Shown here: in pieces, positions 1 through 8,859 of the stretch
How the letters are laid out: each line of letters begins with the position of its first letter
Position numbering within the stretch: position 1 is the first letter of the stretch
Origin: Cryobacterium sp. BB307
Lineage (GTDB): Bacteria > Actinomycetota > Actinomycetes > Actinomycetales > Microbacteriaceae
Reading direction: 5' to 3'
Length of the DNA stretch: 64,000 nt
Assembly (NCBI RefSeq): GCF_012274275.1
Contig: NZ_JAANZA010000002.1
Span: 1 to 64,000 of the forward strand
Notes under the pieces: generated by a model
The model's input: the letters and a program-made list of their open reading frames with translations, nothing else
Told to the model about the DNA's origin: nothing
The model's database searches: none
Position numbers and translations under genes: made by a program

Positions 1-80
1 GCCCCCCCCCCCCCCCCCACCCCCCGGGGGGGGCGGGTGTGTGCCCCTGGGGGGGGGCCCCCCCCCCCCCCCCCCCCCCC
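1..80. other. Low-complexity poly-C/poly-G run at window edge
   Basis: The first 80 bases are almost only C and G homopolymers with a short GT-rich interruption. Nothing of this kind occurs elsewhere in the window, and it lies at the very edge. I read it as a contig-end sequencing or assembly artefact rather than biology. No gene is supported here. Confidence 0.8.
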
Positions 81-93
81 GACTCGATGAGGG

Positions 94-867
94 TCAGGCG
101 CGGCCGGTGAAGGCCGGCGAGCGCTTCTGCTGGAACGCGGCGAATCCCTCGCGGTAGTCGTCGGTGTCGCACAGTGCCGCCTGCGCACGGTTCTCGTCCG
201 CCATCGACTGCCACAGCCCGAGCCGCTCGTCGCGCAACGCGTGCACGAGCTCCTTGCTCTCCAGGAACGCTCTCGTCGCACCGGTCGACGCCTTCCGAGC
301 GGCCGCGCGGGTCGCATCCGTCACCTCGTCGGCGGGGAACACCTGCGAGAAGAGCCCGGATGCCACCGCCTCCGACCCACTCATCAGCCGGCCTGTGTAG
401 ATCAGGTCGAGGGTCTTGTGCGCCCCGAGCCGCTCGAAGAAGAGGGCGTGCCCGCCCGAGTCGAGCGTGGCGCCCAGGTTCGCGAACGGCGAGCCGATCT
501 TCGCGGTGTCCGCGACGTAGACGACATCCGTCGCGATGAGCAGGCCGAGCCCGACGCCGAGGCACGCCCCGTGCGCGACAGCGAACGTCGGCGCCGGGAA
601 GCTACTCATCCGCTCGAGCAGCGGCGTGACCAGCCCACCGAGGTAGCCCAGCACGTCGTCGTCTTGCGGATCGACCTCGGAGATGTCCCGGCCGGCGCAG
701 AACGCTCGCCCCTCACCTCGGAGCAGCAGCGCGCGCACGCCCGCCGATTCTGCCTCGCGGTAGGCGGCGTCGAGTTCGGCGATCGCCTGAGGGTCGAGCG
801 AGTTCAGCTTGTCCGGGGCATTCAGCACCACCTCGGCAACATTGTCGGCGATGGTCAGCTCGATCAC
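94..867 (-). CDS. paaG: Enoyl-CoA hydratase/isomerase family protein, PaaG-like
   Basis: A 257-residue crotonase-fold protein. Typical pieces are the FCAGRDISEV oxyanion-hole segment (about residues 55-65) and the HGACLGVGLG segment near residue 98. It is the last gene of the leftward paa operon, 45 bases beyond paaE, so the likely role is PaaG: isomerising the phenylacetyl-CoA ring epoxide to the oxepin. Crotonase paralogues are hard to separate by eye. The stretch after GSPFANLG carries LDSGG, which resembles the region of E. coli PaaG holding its catalytic Asp. An ordinary enoyl-CoA hydratase is the alternative. Confidence 0.75.
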   Translation of the reverse strand: MIELTIADNVAEVVLNAPDKLNSLDPQAIAELDAAYREAESAGVRALLLRGEGRAFCAGRDISEVDPQDDDVLGYLGGLVTPLLERMSSFPAPTFAVAHGACLGVGLGLLIATDVVYVADTAKIGSPFANLGATLDSGGHALFFERLGAHKTLDLIYTGRLMSGSEAVASGLFSQVFPADEVTDATRAAARKASTGATRAFLESKELVHALRDERLGLWQSMADENRAQAALCDTDDYREGFAAFQQKRSPAFTGRA

Positions 868-912
868 GTCATCTGCTCCTTCGGTTGAGCGGGGTCTCGC
901 GACAACCGGCTG

Positions 913-2016
913 TCACACGTCGTAGTCGACCACGACGGCCGGGGTTTTGGGATGCGACTGGCAGGTGAGCACGTATCCGCGCTCGAGCTCGTCCGGCTCG
1001 AGCGCGTAGTTCTCGGTCATCTGCACGCTGCCCTCGATGAGACGCGCCCGGCACGTGCCGCACACGCCACCCGCACACGCGAACGGCACATCCGGACGCA
1101 CCCGCAGCGCGGCGTTCAGGATCGACTCGTTCGCGCTCACGGGGCTCTCGACCGTCGCGGAGTGCCCGTCGAGGATGAACTCGATGCGGAACGTCTCCTC
1201 GCCACGCTGCACCACGACGGGTCGTCCGGCGTTCCCGGATGCCTGGTCCGGCTCACCGGTCGTGAACAGCTCGAAGTGCACGTGTGTCGGGTCGACGCCG
1301 ACCGACTGGAGCGTGTCGCGGCACAGCTGCACGAGTTCGAATGGGCCGCACAGGAACCATTCGTCGACGTGCGCGGGCGGGATGAGCGCGTCCAGCATCC
1401 GGCGCAGCTTGTCCTCGTCGATGCGGCCGGACAGCAGCGGGGCGGTGCGCTGCTCACGGGAGAGCACGTGGTGCAGCGCGAGCCGGGCGGGGTAGCGGTC
1501 CTTCAGCTCGGCGAGGTCCTCCAGGAACATGACATCCATGGTCGAGCGGTTCGTGTAGACGAGAGTGAACCGCGAGGTGTCCGAGCGAGCCAGCACGGTC
1601 TGCGCGAGCGACATCAGCGGGGTGATACCCGACCCGGCGGCGATGCCGACGACGTGTTTGTCGTCGAGGTCGTCCAGTCGGGAGGTGAAAGTGCCCTGTG
1701 GGCTCATCACGTCGATGCGGTCGCCCGCGTGCAGCTCAGCGTTCGCCCAGGTCGAGAACCGGCCGCCGAGGTCGCGTTTGATTGCAACGCTGATCGACCC
1801 GGCACGCGGCGGGCGGCAGATCGAGTAGCTGCGCCGCAACTCCTGGCCGTCGATGCTCGCGCGCAGTGCAACGTACTGGCCGGCGAGGTAGTCGTATTCA
1901 CCGTGCAGCTCTTCCGGCACCGCGAAGGTGACCTCGACGCTGTCGGCGGTGAGCGGTCGCACGTCTGCGACCTCGAGCGAGTGGAAGCGCGCGCGTTTGC
2001 GCGTAGCCGCGGGCAC
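913..2016 (-). CDS. paaE: Phenylacetyl-CoA epoxidase reductase subunit PaaE
   Basis: A 367-residue iron-sulfur flavoprotein that passes electrons from NAD(P)H to the PaaABC di-iron epoxidase. The N-terminal two thirds form a ferredoxin-reductase module with the FAD-binding RRSYSICRPP segment and the nucleotide-binding GIAAGSGITPLMS segment. The C-terminus is a plant-type 2Fe-2S domain with Cys314, Cys319, Cys322 and Cys352. The GTG start follows directly on the paaD stop codon, so the two are translationally coupled. Domain order and position at the end of paaABCD match PaaE. Confidence 0.93.
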   Translation of the reverse strand: MPAATRKRARFHSLEVADVRPLTADSVEVTFAVPEELHGEYDYLAGQYVALRASIDGQELRRSYSICRPPRAGSISVAIKRDLGGRFSTWANAELHAGDRIDVMSPQGTFTSRLDDLDDKHVVGIAAGSGITPLMSLAQTVLARSDTSRFTLVYTNRSTMDVMFLEDLAELKDRYPARLALHHVLSREQRTAPLLSGRIDEDKLRRMLDALIPPAHVDEWFLCGPFELVQLCRDTLQSVGVDPTHVHFELFTTGEPDQASGNAGRPVVVQRGEETFRIEFILDGHSATVESPVSANESILNAALRVRPDVPFACAGGVCGTCRARLIEGSVQMTENYALEPDELERGYVLTCQSHPKTPAVVVDYDV

Positions 2017-2538
2017 TCAGAGCACCTTGAAGTAGTCGAACGGTTCGAGGCAGTCGCGGCACTCGTAGAGCGCCTTGCACGATGTCGAGCCGAAGCGTGC
2101 CAGCTCGCGCGTGTTGAGCGAGTCGCAACGCGGGCACTTCACCGCCAGCTGCACCCGGATCGGCCCGTCGCCGCGCGCGGGTGCGTTGCCGCTCGGCGGG
2201 GTGATGCCGTAGCTGCGCAGCTTTTCGCGGCCGGCTTCGCTCATCCAGTCGGTCGTCCAAGCGGGTGAGAGCACGAGCGAGACGGTGACGTCCCTGTAGC
2301 CTTCCCGCAGCAGCGCCTCCCTGACGTCGTCGCTCATCGCCTCCATCGCCGGGCATCCGGAGTAGGTCGGCGTCAGCTCGACCCGCACGCGCTCGCCGTC
2401 CAGAGTGACCGAGCGCAGCACCCCCAGGTCTTCGATGGTCAGCACCGGGATCTCGGGGTCGGTCACCGTGGCGGCGACGTCCCAGGCGTGCCGGGCGCGG
2501 GCATCCGTCGGCACCGGGCGGGCGATCGTCTCTACCAT
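2017..2538 (-). CDS. paaD: PaaD, MIP18-type maturation factor of phenylacetyl-CoA epoxidase
   Basis: A 173-residue protein with an N-terminal MIP18/DUF59 domain (VTDPEIPVLTIEDLGVLRSV near residues 22-41) and a C-terminal zinc-ribbon-like cysteine set (CPRC ... C ... CRDC). PaaD is thought to help assemble or repair the epoxidase metal centre. I chose the ATG at 2538 rather than a longer open frame: it is preceded by GGAGG and overlaps the end of paaC by 7 bases, and the residues upstream of it in this frame are arginine-rich shadow sequence. Confidence 0.92.
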   Translation of the reverse strand: MVETIARPVPTDARARHAWDVAATVTDPEIPVLTIEDLGVLRSVTLDGERVRVELTPTYSGCPAMEAMSDDVREALLREGYRDVTVSLVLSPAWTTDWMSEAGREKLRSYGITPPSGNAPARGDGPIRVQLAVKCPRCDSLNTRELARFGSTSCKALYECRDCLEPFDYFKVL

Positions 2539-3350
2539 GTCGCCTCCGGATGCTGCCGGGCGAGCACCTGCATCTCGGCGAGCAGGTACCCCATGGTGGA
2601 GAAGTGGCTGCCGCGACGGCCACCACCGGAGGAGATCATGCCCTTGGGCAGTTCGAGCCCGGCCTCGGTGAACACCGCGTCGACCACGGCGTCGAAGTCG
2701 GCGCGCAAGGTGGATGGCCGCACCGCGACGCCCTCCAGAGCGTCGATCAGCGGTTCGTCGCGGAACAGCTCCTCGACGTACGGCCAGACATCGTGCAGTG
2801 CGACGATCATCCGGCGCCGGGATTCGTCGGTGCCGCCGGCGAGCCGCAGCACCCACTGGGTGGCGTGGTCGCGGTGGTAGGCGACCTCCTTGGCGGCTTT
2901 CGCGGCGATCGCGGCGAGGGTTGGGTCGTTCGACGAGGTCAGCCGCGGATAAAGCGCGTCGAGGTAGACGGATGCGACGAACTGCCGGGCGATGGTGTGC
3001 GCGAAATCGCCGTTCGGCTGCTGGAACAGCCAGACGGTGCGGAACTCCGGCTCATTGCGGAAGTAGGCGAGGTCGTCTTCGGTGCGACCGGACGCGGTGC
3101 CTGCGTAGCGCAGCAGTGAGCGGGCGTGGCCGAGGAGGTCGAGGGCGATGTTGCCCAGTGCGACGTCTTCCTCGAGCTCGGGCGCTCGGGAGATCCACCA
3201 GCCGAGCTGCTGGGCGAGGATCAGCGCGTCGTCGCCCAGCCAGAGCGCGTACTCCGCGACATCCGGAGTCGCCACCGCGCCCTGGTCGCCTTCGAGCTCA
3301 GCCGACAGCTCGACCTGGTCGACCGAGACGTGCACCTCGGAGTCAGTCAC
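2532..3350 (-). CDS. paaC: Phenylacetyl-CoA epoxidase structural subunit PaaC
   Basis: A 272-residue ferritin-like helical protein, the usual PaaC length. It contains LGDDALILAQQLGWWISRAP and NIALDLLGHARSLL, characteristic of this subunit. PaaC pairs with PaaA to form the epoxidase core but is not itself the main catalytic subunit. The GTG start overlaps the paaB stop as GTGA, and the end overlaps paaD by 7 bases, showing tight coupling within the operon. Confidence 0.93.
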   Translation of the reverse strand: MTDSEVHVSVDQVELSAELEGDQGAVATPDVAEYALWLGDDALILAQQLGWWISRAPELEEDVALGNIALDLLGHARSLLRYAGTASGRTEDDLAYFRNEPEFRTVWLFQQPNGDFAHTIARQFVASVYLDALYPRLTSSNDPTLAAIAAKAAKEVAYHRDHATQWVLRLAGGTDESRRRMIVALHDVWPYVEELFRDEPLIDALEGVAVRPSTLRADFDAVVDAVFTEAGLELPKGMISSGGGRRGSHFSTMGYLLAEMQVLARQHPEATW

Positions 3351-3652
3351 AGGTGCTTCACTCCCTCGGATTTCGTGTAGTACGAGGCGTGACGGTAGTT
3401 CTTGCCTGCGGGGCTTTCGAAGAAGGCGCCCTTGAGGTCCGGGTCGCTGGTGGTGATCGCAGCGGCAGGGACAACCCAGATCGAGACGCCCTCGTTGCGG
3501 CGCGTGTACAGGTCGCGCGCGTTCCGGATTGCCATCTCCTCGTCCGGGGCGTGCAGCGAGCCGACGTGCACGTGGCTCAGGCCGCGGTTCGCGCGCACGA
3601 AGACCTCCCAGAGCGGCCAGGCCTCTGTCTCGATCTCACCCGGTGTCGGCAT
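3347..3652 (-). CDS. paaB: Phenylacetyl-CoA epoxidase subunit PaaB
   Basis: A 101-residue small subunit. The segment WPLWEVFVRANRGLSHVHVG near the N-terminus and the alternating RNARDLYTRRNEGVSIWVV segment are typical of PaaB, which bridges PaaAC heterodimers. The ATG at 3652 shares its A with the paaA stop (TGATG), which fixes the start. A longer open frame running upstream inside paaA is out-of-frame shadow. Confidence 0.93.
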   Translation of the reverse strand: MPTPGEIETEAWPLWEVFVRANRGLSHVHVGSLHAPDEEMAIRNARDLYTRRNEGVSIWVVPAAAITTSDPDLKGAFFESPAGKNYRHASYYTKSEGVKHL

Positions 3653-4629
3653 CAGGCCACCTCCGCTCGTGCTGCCGCCTGCTTGCGGGCGTACTCGGCG
3701 GCGGCCTCGCGCACCCATGCGCCCTCTTCGTGTGCTTCGCGCCGCCGCTGCAGCCGCTGCGAGTTGGTCGGACCGCGGCCCGCGAGCACCTCGTGGAACT
3801 CGTCCCAGTCGATGTCGCTCATGTCGTACGCGCCCTTCTCCTCGTTCCAGCGCAGCTTCGGGTCGGGGAGCGTGACGCCGAGCACCTCGGCCTGCGGGAT
3901 GAGCATGCCGATGAACCGCTGCCGAAGCTCGTCGTTGGAGAACCGCTTGATCTTCCACGCCATCGACTGCGCCGAGTTGGGGGACTCGTCATCCGGCGGG
4001 CCGAACATCATGAGCGACGGCCAGTACCAGCGGTTGACGGCATCCTGTGCCATCTCCCGCTGTGCGGGCGTGCCCTGCATGAGCTCGAGCAGGATCTCGA
4101 AGCCCTGACGCTGGTGGAACGACTCCTCCTTGCAGATGCGCACCATGGCGCGGCCGTAGGGGCCGTAGGAGGCGCGGCACAGCGGGACCTGGTTGCAGAT
4201 CGCCGCGCCGTCGACGAGCCAACCGATCGCACCCATGTCCGCCCAGGTCGGGGTGGGGTAGTTGAAGATCGACGAGTACTTGGCCTTGCCTGCGATCAGC
4301 TGGTCGGTCATCTCCTCACGGGAAATCCCGAGGGTCTGCGCCGCCGAGTAGAGGTACAGGCCGTGGCCGGCCTCGTCTTGCACCTTGGCCATCAGGATCG
4401 CCTTGCGCTTGAGGCTCGGAGCCCGGGTGATCCAGTTGGCTTCCGGCTGCATGCCGATGATCTCCGAGTGGGCGTGCTGGGAGATCTGCCGGATGAGCGA
4501 CTTGCGATAGCTCTCCGGCATCCAGTCCCTGGGCTCGATGCGCGAATCAGCGGCAATCAGGTCGTTGAATTGCTTCTCAGCCTCGGAGAGTTCTGGCTCC
4601 ACGGGGGCGAGGTCTGCAGGGGTTGTCAT
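3652..4629 (-). CDS. paaA: Phenylacetyl-CoA epoxidase catalytic subunit PaaA
   Basis: A 325-residue di-iron oxygenase subunit that epoxidises the aromatic ring of phenylacetyl-CoA. Candidate iron ligands lie in [17 protein letters not shown] and [14 protein letters not shown] (EXXH-type motifs in a ferritin-like fold). I chose the ATG at 4629, preceded by CAGGAG at good spacing, over the ATG 27 bases upstream, which lacks a ribosome site. It is the first gene of paaABCDE and starts about 30 bases from a palindromic operator shared with divergent paaI. Confidence 0.95.
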   Translation of the reverse strand: MTTPADLAPVEPELSEAEKQFNDLIAADSRIEPRDWMPESYRKSLIRQISQHAHSEIIGMQPEANWITRAPSLKRKAILMAKVQDEAGHGLYLYSAAQTLGISREEMTDQLIAGKAKYSSIFNYPTPTWADMGAIGWLVDGAAICNQVPLCRASYGPYGRAMVRICKEESFHQRQGFEILLELMQGTPAQREMAQDAVNRWYWPSLMMFGPPDDESPNSAQSMAWKIKRFSNDELRQRFIGMLIPQAEVLGVTLPDPKLRWNEEKGAYDMSDIDWDEFHEVLAGRGPTNSQRLQRRREAHEEGAWVREAAAEYARKQAAARAEVA

Positions 4630-4657
4630 CGTCGACTCCTGATGCTCCAACGGCATT

Positions 4658-4679
4658 TCTAACCGATCGTTCGGTTAGT
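4658..4679. promoter_or_regulatory. Candidate PaaR operator between paaA and paaI
   Basis: An inverted repeat with perfect 8-base arms, CTAACCGA-TCGT-TCGGTTAG, lies between the divergent paaA and paaI. It matches 15 of the 16 fixed positions of the site I recall for TetR-type PaaR of Corynebacterium glutamicum (ACTNACCG-NNCGNN-CGGTNAGT). A TetR gene lies two genes away, so PaaR binding with release by phenylacetyl-CoA is the likely control. Confidence 0.8.
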
Positions 4680-4751
4680 ATATAGTGTCTCGTAGCGCGG
4701 CGGCAATGAGGCCGTGCGCGCGTACATCCCGACCGAAGCAGGGGAGCGACA

Positions 4752-5171
4752 GTGACCGAAGCCGCCGCACCGAACCGGGCGATGATGGAGCGCGATCTGG
4801 CTTCTGCCGCGCTCGGCATGGTCGTCGAACGGGACGATCCTGGCCACGCAGTCGTCACCATGAAGGTGCGCGAAGACATGACCAACGGCTTCCACATCAC
4901 GCACGGCGGGCTCGTGTTCGCGCTCGCGGACACCGCATTCGCCATCGCGTGCAACGAGGATGAGAACATCACGGTGGCGGCGGGGGCCGACATCACCTTC
5001 CTGAAGTCGACCCGCGCCGGGCAGACCCTCACCGCGACCGCCGTGCGGAAGGTGCGCAGCGGACGCACTGGCCTCTATGACGTGACCGTCACCGACGACA
5101 CCGGCGATGTGGTCGCCGAGTACCGGGGACGCAGCGTCTCCACCAACCGCAGCCTGGGCACGCCCGGCTGA
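4752..5171 (+). CDS. paaI: Hydroxyphenylacetyl-CoA thioesterase PaaI
   Basis: A 139-residue hotdog-fold thioesterase. The HGGLVFALADTAFA segment (about residues 52-65) carries the conserved HGG and the acidic residue of the PaaI active site. PaaI hydrolyses CoA esters that stall the phenylacetate pathway and so recycles CoA. The GTG start is preceded by GGGGAG at 4741-4746. It diverges from paaA and is followed 35 bases later by the TetR regulator, so the two probably form one transcript. Confidence 0.9.
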   Translation: MTEAAAPNRAMMERDLASAALGMVVERDDPGHAVVTMKVREDMTNGFHITHGGLVFALADTAFAIACNEDENITVAAGADITFLKSTRAGQTLTATAVRKVRSGRTGLYDVTVTDDTGDVVAEYRGRSVSTNRSLGTPG

Positions 5172-5206
5172 TCCGTGCCCCGCCCGGGATGGGAGACTGG
5201 TGGCCT

Positions 5207-5845
5207 ATGTCAGAACTGATCGAACCGCGCCGTGGCCGACCCGGCTACGACCAGCGCGGCATCCTCGAGGTCGCGGTGACCGCGTTCATCGAGTTCGGCT
5301 ACGACGCGACCTCGATGGGCGTGCTGGCCGAGCGGCTAGGGCTGTCGAAGTCGGCGATCTACCACCACTTCTCGTCGAAGGACGAGATTCTGCAGCGCGC
5401 GCTGAATGAGGCGCTCGACGCGCTGGAGGCCTTGCTGACGGATGAGCAGGCGCGCGCCGGGCGAGCCGCCGACCGGCTCGCGTACGTGCTCCGTGGCGCG
5501 GTGCACGTGCTGGTCGACAAGCTCCCATTCGTGACGCTGCTGCTGCGGGTACGCGGCAACACCGAGGTGGAGCGGGAGGCTCTGCGCCGCCGGCGTGAAT
5601 TCGACCGCGCGGTCACCGCATTGTTCGTCGAGGCGGGCCAGGAGGGCTCGCTGCGCAGCGACATCGACGCTCGCGTCGTCGAGCGGCTGGTGTTCGGCAT
5701 GATCAACTCGATCGTCGAGTGGTACCGGCCGGAGGGCCGCGAGAGCGCCGATCGCCTGGCGGACGACGTGCTGGCGATCGCCCTCGATGGGCTGCGGATG
5801 CCGGCTGTCGCGCCGGCTGCCAAGGCCGACCAGCTGCTCCCGTAG
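5207..5845 (+). CDS. paaR: TetR-family regulator, probable PaaR
   Basis: A 212-residue TetR-type repressor. The N-terminal helix-turn-helix reads MGVLAERLGLSKSAIYHHFS, followed by SKDEILQRA. The rest is a helical ligand-binding domain. Position beside paaI and the epoxidase operon, plus two PaaR-like operators in the locus, point to phenylacetyl-CoA-responsive PaaR. The ATG at 5207 has GGGAG upstream; an ATG 18 bases earlier overlaps that site and is less likely. Confidence 0.85.
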   Translation: MSELIEPRRGRPGYDQRGILEVAVTAFIEFGYDATSMGVLAERLGLSKSAIYHHFSSKDEILQRALNEALDALEALLTDEQARAGRAADRLAYVLRGAVHVLVDKLPFVTLLLRVRGNTEVEREALRRRREFDRAVTALFVEAGQEGSLRSDIDARVVERLVFGMINSIVEWYRPEGRESADRLADDVLAIALDGLRMPAVAPAAKADQLLP

Positions 5846-5859
5846 CGCCGTCCTCTCCC

Positions 5860-5915
5860 CGAGGGGTCGCAAAGGGCCCTTCCCAGCGCGATGAGGGCCT
5901 CTTTGTGGCCCCTCG
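5860..5915. terminator. Bidirectional hairpin between paaR and paaZ
   Basis: An imperfect inverted repeat with arms of about 23 bases (5860-5882 and 5893-5915) and a 10-base loop sits between the convergent paaR and paaZ genes. There is no clear T tract, as is common in actinobacteria. The arm begins CGAGGGGTCGC, a word also found just before another hairpin at 23896. Confidence 0.6.
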
Positions 5916-5920
5916 AGTTC

Positions 5921-7987
5921 TCAGGCGGCGAGTGTCTTTGCCACCAGGGTCAGCACGTCGTACTGCGCCACCAGCTCGTCGTTCTGGTTGCGCAGCACAG
6001 CATCCCAGCGCACCTCGCCGTAGTCGTCGGTCTCGCGCGGCGTGATCTGCTTCGCGGTGAGCTCGACCCGGATGGCGTCGCCCGGCGACACCGGCGTGAC
6101 GAAGCGCAGGTTCTCCAGCCCGTAGTTGGCGAGCACCGGCCCCGGCTCAGGGTCCACGAACAGCCCAGCAGCCCACGAGATGAGCAGGTAGCCGTGCGCC
6201 ACTCGGCCGGGGAAGAACGGGTTCGCCGCCGCGGCATCCTCGTCCATGTGGGCGTAGAACTTGTCGCCCGTGAAGTTCGCGAAAAGCTCGATGTCATCCA
6301 GCGTCACGGTGCGCGGCTCCGACACCACCTGGTCGCCGATCCGCAGCTCGGCCAGGGACTTGCGGAACGGATGCCGACCATCCGGATTCGACTTCGCCCC
6401 GGCATGCCAGACACCGGTCAGCGCGGTGAGCATCTCGGGGGAACCCTGCACCGCGGTGCGCTGCATGTGGTGCAGCACCGCGCGGATGCCGCCCAGCTCC
6501 TCGCTGCCGCCGGCGCGGCCCGGCCCACCGTGTACAAGGTGCGGCACGGGCGAACCGTGCCCTGTCGAGGTGCCGGCGTTGTCCCGGTCGAGCAGCAGGA
6601 CGCGCCCGTTGTAGGCGGAGATCCGCTCGGTGATGCCGACCGCGAACTCGGGGTCGTGGGTCGCCACACTCGTGACGAGCGAACCGCCACCGTGCGCGAC
6701 GAGCTTGACCGCCTCATCGAGCGTGCGATAGCCGACGATCGACGACACAGGGCCGAACGCCTCGACCTGGTGCAGCGCCTCGGTGTTCGGGTCATCGAAC
6801 CGCAGCATGAGCGGGGCGAAGAAGGCTCCCTCCGGAGCCAGCGCGCGACTGCCGTCGGCTCGGGTCACGTCGGGGTCGGCGGTCGACCCGATGACGATCT
6901 CACCGCCGGCCGCTTCGAGCTTGCCGACCTGGCGCAGCACCTCGTCGCGCTGTTCCAGAGACGCGAGCGGTCCCATCGTGACGCCCTCCGCGCGCGGGTC
7001 GCCGACCACGATCCGCTCGTCGATGCGGGCCCGAACGGCGTCGATGACGGCGTCAACGGATGCCGCGGGCACGACCGCCCGCCGGATGGCGGTGCACTTC
7101 TGCCCTGCCTTCGAGGTCAGCTCGTTCACCAGCTGCTTGACGTAGGCGTCGAACTCCGGGGTCTCGGGCGTCGCATCCGGCCCCAGCACTGACGCGTTGA
7201 TCGAGTCGGTCTCGCTCGAGAACCGCACCCCGCCGGTCTGCACCGACTCGTGCGAACGCAGGCGCTCGGCGGTCGAAGCGCTGCCGGTGAACGACACCAG
7301 GTCGCCGAGTCGCAGGTGCTCGAACAGGTCGGGCACGCTGCCCGAGACCAGCTGCAGCGAGCCAACCGGAAGCATCCCGGTCTCGACGAGGATCCGCACG
7401 TACGCCTCGGTGAGGTAACCGGTCGGGGTTGCGGGCTTCACGAGCGTCGGCACCCCGGCCAGGAACGCCGGCGCGAATTTCTCGAGCGACCCCCAGACCG
7501 GGAAATTGAAGGCGTTGATCTGCACCGCAACGCCGGGGAGGCGCGTGTAGATGTGGCGGCCCAGGAAAGAACCGTCCTTGGACAGGTTCTCGACCGGCCC
7601 ATCGACGTAGACCCGCGCGTTCGGCAGTTCGCGCCGCCCCTTCGACGAGTAGGTGAACAGCACTCCGATGCCACCATCGATGTCGACCCAGGAGTCCCGC
7701 TTGGTCGCGCCGGTGCGGGAGGACAGCGCGTACAGCTCGTCTTTGCGCTCGGTCAGGGTGAGCGCGAACTGCTTGAGCAGCACCGCCCGCTGGTGGAAGG
7801 TCAGCTCGCCGAGGCTCGCCTGCCCGACCGTGCGCGCGTAGTCGAGCGCGCCGGCAAGGTCCAGGCCCGCGGTCGACACCCGGGTCACGACCTCGCCGGT
7901 GGACGCGTCGCGCACGGTGGCAGCGCCGTCTGCCGACTCGGGCGTCCACCACTGGCCGTTGACGTAGCTCGGCAGGATCTCGCTCAT
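5921..7987 (-). CDS. paaZ: Bifunctional PaaZ: oxepin-CoA hydrolase / semialdehyde dehydrogenase
   Basis: A 688-residue fusion enzyme that opens the oxepin-CoA ring and oxidises the resulting aldehyde. Residues 1 to about 530 form an aldehyde dehydrogenase with Glu259 (FSSETDS) and nucleophile Cys298 (AGQKCTA). The C-terminus is a MaoC-type hotdog hydratase with the FYAHMDEDAAAANPFFPGRV segment carrying the conserved Asp and His. Length and domain order match PaaZ. The gene ends the paaJ-F-H-Z operon and overlaps paaH by ATGA. Confidence 0.94.
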   Translation of the reverse strand: MSEILPSYVNGQWWTPESADGAATVRDASTGEVVTRVSTAGLDLAGALDYARTVGQASLGELTFHQRAVLLKQFALTLTERKDELYALSSRTGATKRDSWVDIDGGIGVLFTYSSKGRRELPNARVYVDGPVENLSKDGSFLGRHIYTRLPGVAVQINAFNFPVWGSLEKFAPAFLAGVPTLVKPATPTGYLTEAYVRILVETGMLPVGSLQLVSGSVPDLFEHLRLGDLVSFTGSASTAERLRSHESVQTGGVRFSSETDSINASVLGPDATPETPEFDAYVKQLVNELTSKAGQKCTAIRRAVVPAASVDAVIDAVRARIDERIVVGDPRAEGVTMGPLASLEQRDEVLRQVGKLEAAGGEIVIGSTADPDVTRADGSRALAPEGAFFAPLMLRFDDPNTEALHQVEAFGPVSSIVGYRTLDEAVKLVAHGGGSLVTSVATHDPEFAVGITERISAYNGRVLLLDRDNAGTSTGHGSPVPHLVHGGPGRAGGSEELGGIRAVLHHMQRTAVQGSPEMLTALTGVWHAGAKSNPDGRHPFRKSLAELRIGDQVVSEPRTVTLDDIELFANFTGDKFYAHMDEDAAAANPFFPGRVAHGYLLISWAAGLFVDPEPGPVLANYGLENLRFVTPVSPGDAIRVELTAKQITPRETDDYGEVRWDAVLRNQNDELVAQYDVLTLVAKTLAA

Positions 7988-8859
7988 CGATTGCTCTCCT
8001 TTGAGGGGTTCTCGTCCCAGCGGTAGAAGCCCTGGCCGCTCTTGCGGCCCAGCTTTCCCTCGGCGACGAGCCGGCGCAGCAGCGCAGGGGGTTCGAAACG
8101 ATCGCCGAGTTCGGCGTGCAGGTACTCGGCGATGCCGAGGCGCACGTCGAGGCCGACGATGTCGGTCAGCTTCAACGGGCCGACCGGATGCTTGTAGCCC
8201 AGGGTCATGGCCGCGTCGATGTCCTCGGCGCTGGCGACCCCGGATTCGAGCATGCGGATCGCCTCCAGGCCGATGGCGACGCCGAGCCGGGAGGACGCGA
8301 ACCCGGGAGCATCACGCACCGTGATCGGCGTCTTGCCCAGCGCGGCCACCCAGCCGCGCGCCTCGCCGAGGAGTTCGGGCTGGGTCGCATCCCCGGCGAC
8401 GATTTCGACGAGCGCCGACGCCGGCACCGGATTAAAGAAATGCAGGCCGAGGAAGCGGCCAGGGCGCAGCAGTTCGGAGGCGAGCGAGTCGATGGAGATC
8501 GACGACGTGTTGCTGGCGAGCACCGCGCCGGGCGAGAGCTGCGCCTCGACTCGCCGCAGCGCGTCCAGCTTGAGGTCGCGTTCTTCTGGCACAGCCTCGA
8601 TCACGAGCGCGCAATCGGCGAAGGCGGCAACATCCGTGCCGGTGTGCAGGGCGCTGGCGAGGTCGTCGCGCGACAGCACTGTCTTGCCTCGGTCGATGCT
8701 CTCCTCGACGCTGTCCGTGATTCGCCCGAGCGCCGCGGCAGCGGCTTCCGGATCCCGCTCGACCACGATCACGTCCGCGCCGGCCAGCAGGAAGGCGTGC
8801 GCGATGCCGGCGCCCATCCGGCCGCCGCCGAGCACTCCGACGCGCTCTGGAACGGTCAC
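7984..8859 (-). CDS. paaH: 3-hydroxyacyl-CoA dehydrogenase PaaH
   Basis: A 291-residue NAD-dependent dehydrogenase. The N-terminal Rossmann motif GVLGGGRMGAGIAHAFLLAG is followed by the NTSSISI and GLHFFNPVP segments holding the catalytic region. In the phenylacetate route it oxidises 3-hydroxyadipyl-CoA to 3-oxoadipyl-CoA. The GTG at 8859 is the start because it overlaps the preceding hydratase stop as GTGA and lies directly before the Rossmann motif; the longer open frame upstream is shadow sequence. Confidence 0.88.
   Translation of the reverse strand: MTVPERVGVLGGGRMGAGIAHAFLLAGADVIVVERDPEAAAAALGRITDSVEESIDRGKTVLSRDDLASALHTGTDVAAFADCALVIEAVPEERDLKLDALRRVEAQLSPGAVLASNTSSISIDSLASELLRPGRFLGLHFFNPVPASALVEIVAGDATQPELLGEARGWVAALGKTPITVRDAPGFASSRLGVAIGLEAIRMLESGVASAEDIDAAMTLGYKHPVGPLKLTDIVGLDVRLGIAEYLHAELGDRFEPPALLRRLVAEGKLGRKSGQGFYRWDENPSKESNR

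Noticed and set aside
1..80. Poly-C/poly-G run as a possible G-quadruplex or regulatory tract
   Set aside because: It sits at the very end of the window, is nearly pure homopolymer, and has no counterpart elsewhere; a contig-end artefact is far likelier.
952..2268. 438-codon plus-strand open frame across paaE and paaD
   Set aside because: Antisense shadow; the minus strand carries a complete, coupled paaABCDE operon.
7053..7952. Alternative minus-strand frame inside paaZ
   Set aside because: Arginine/alanine-rich out-of-frame reading of the aldehyde dehydrogenase domain, which itself has catalytic Glu and Cys in place.
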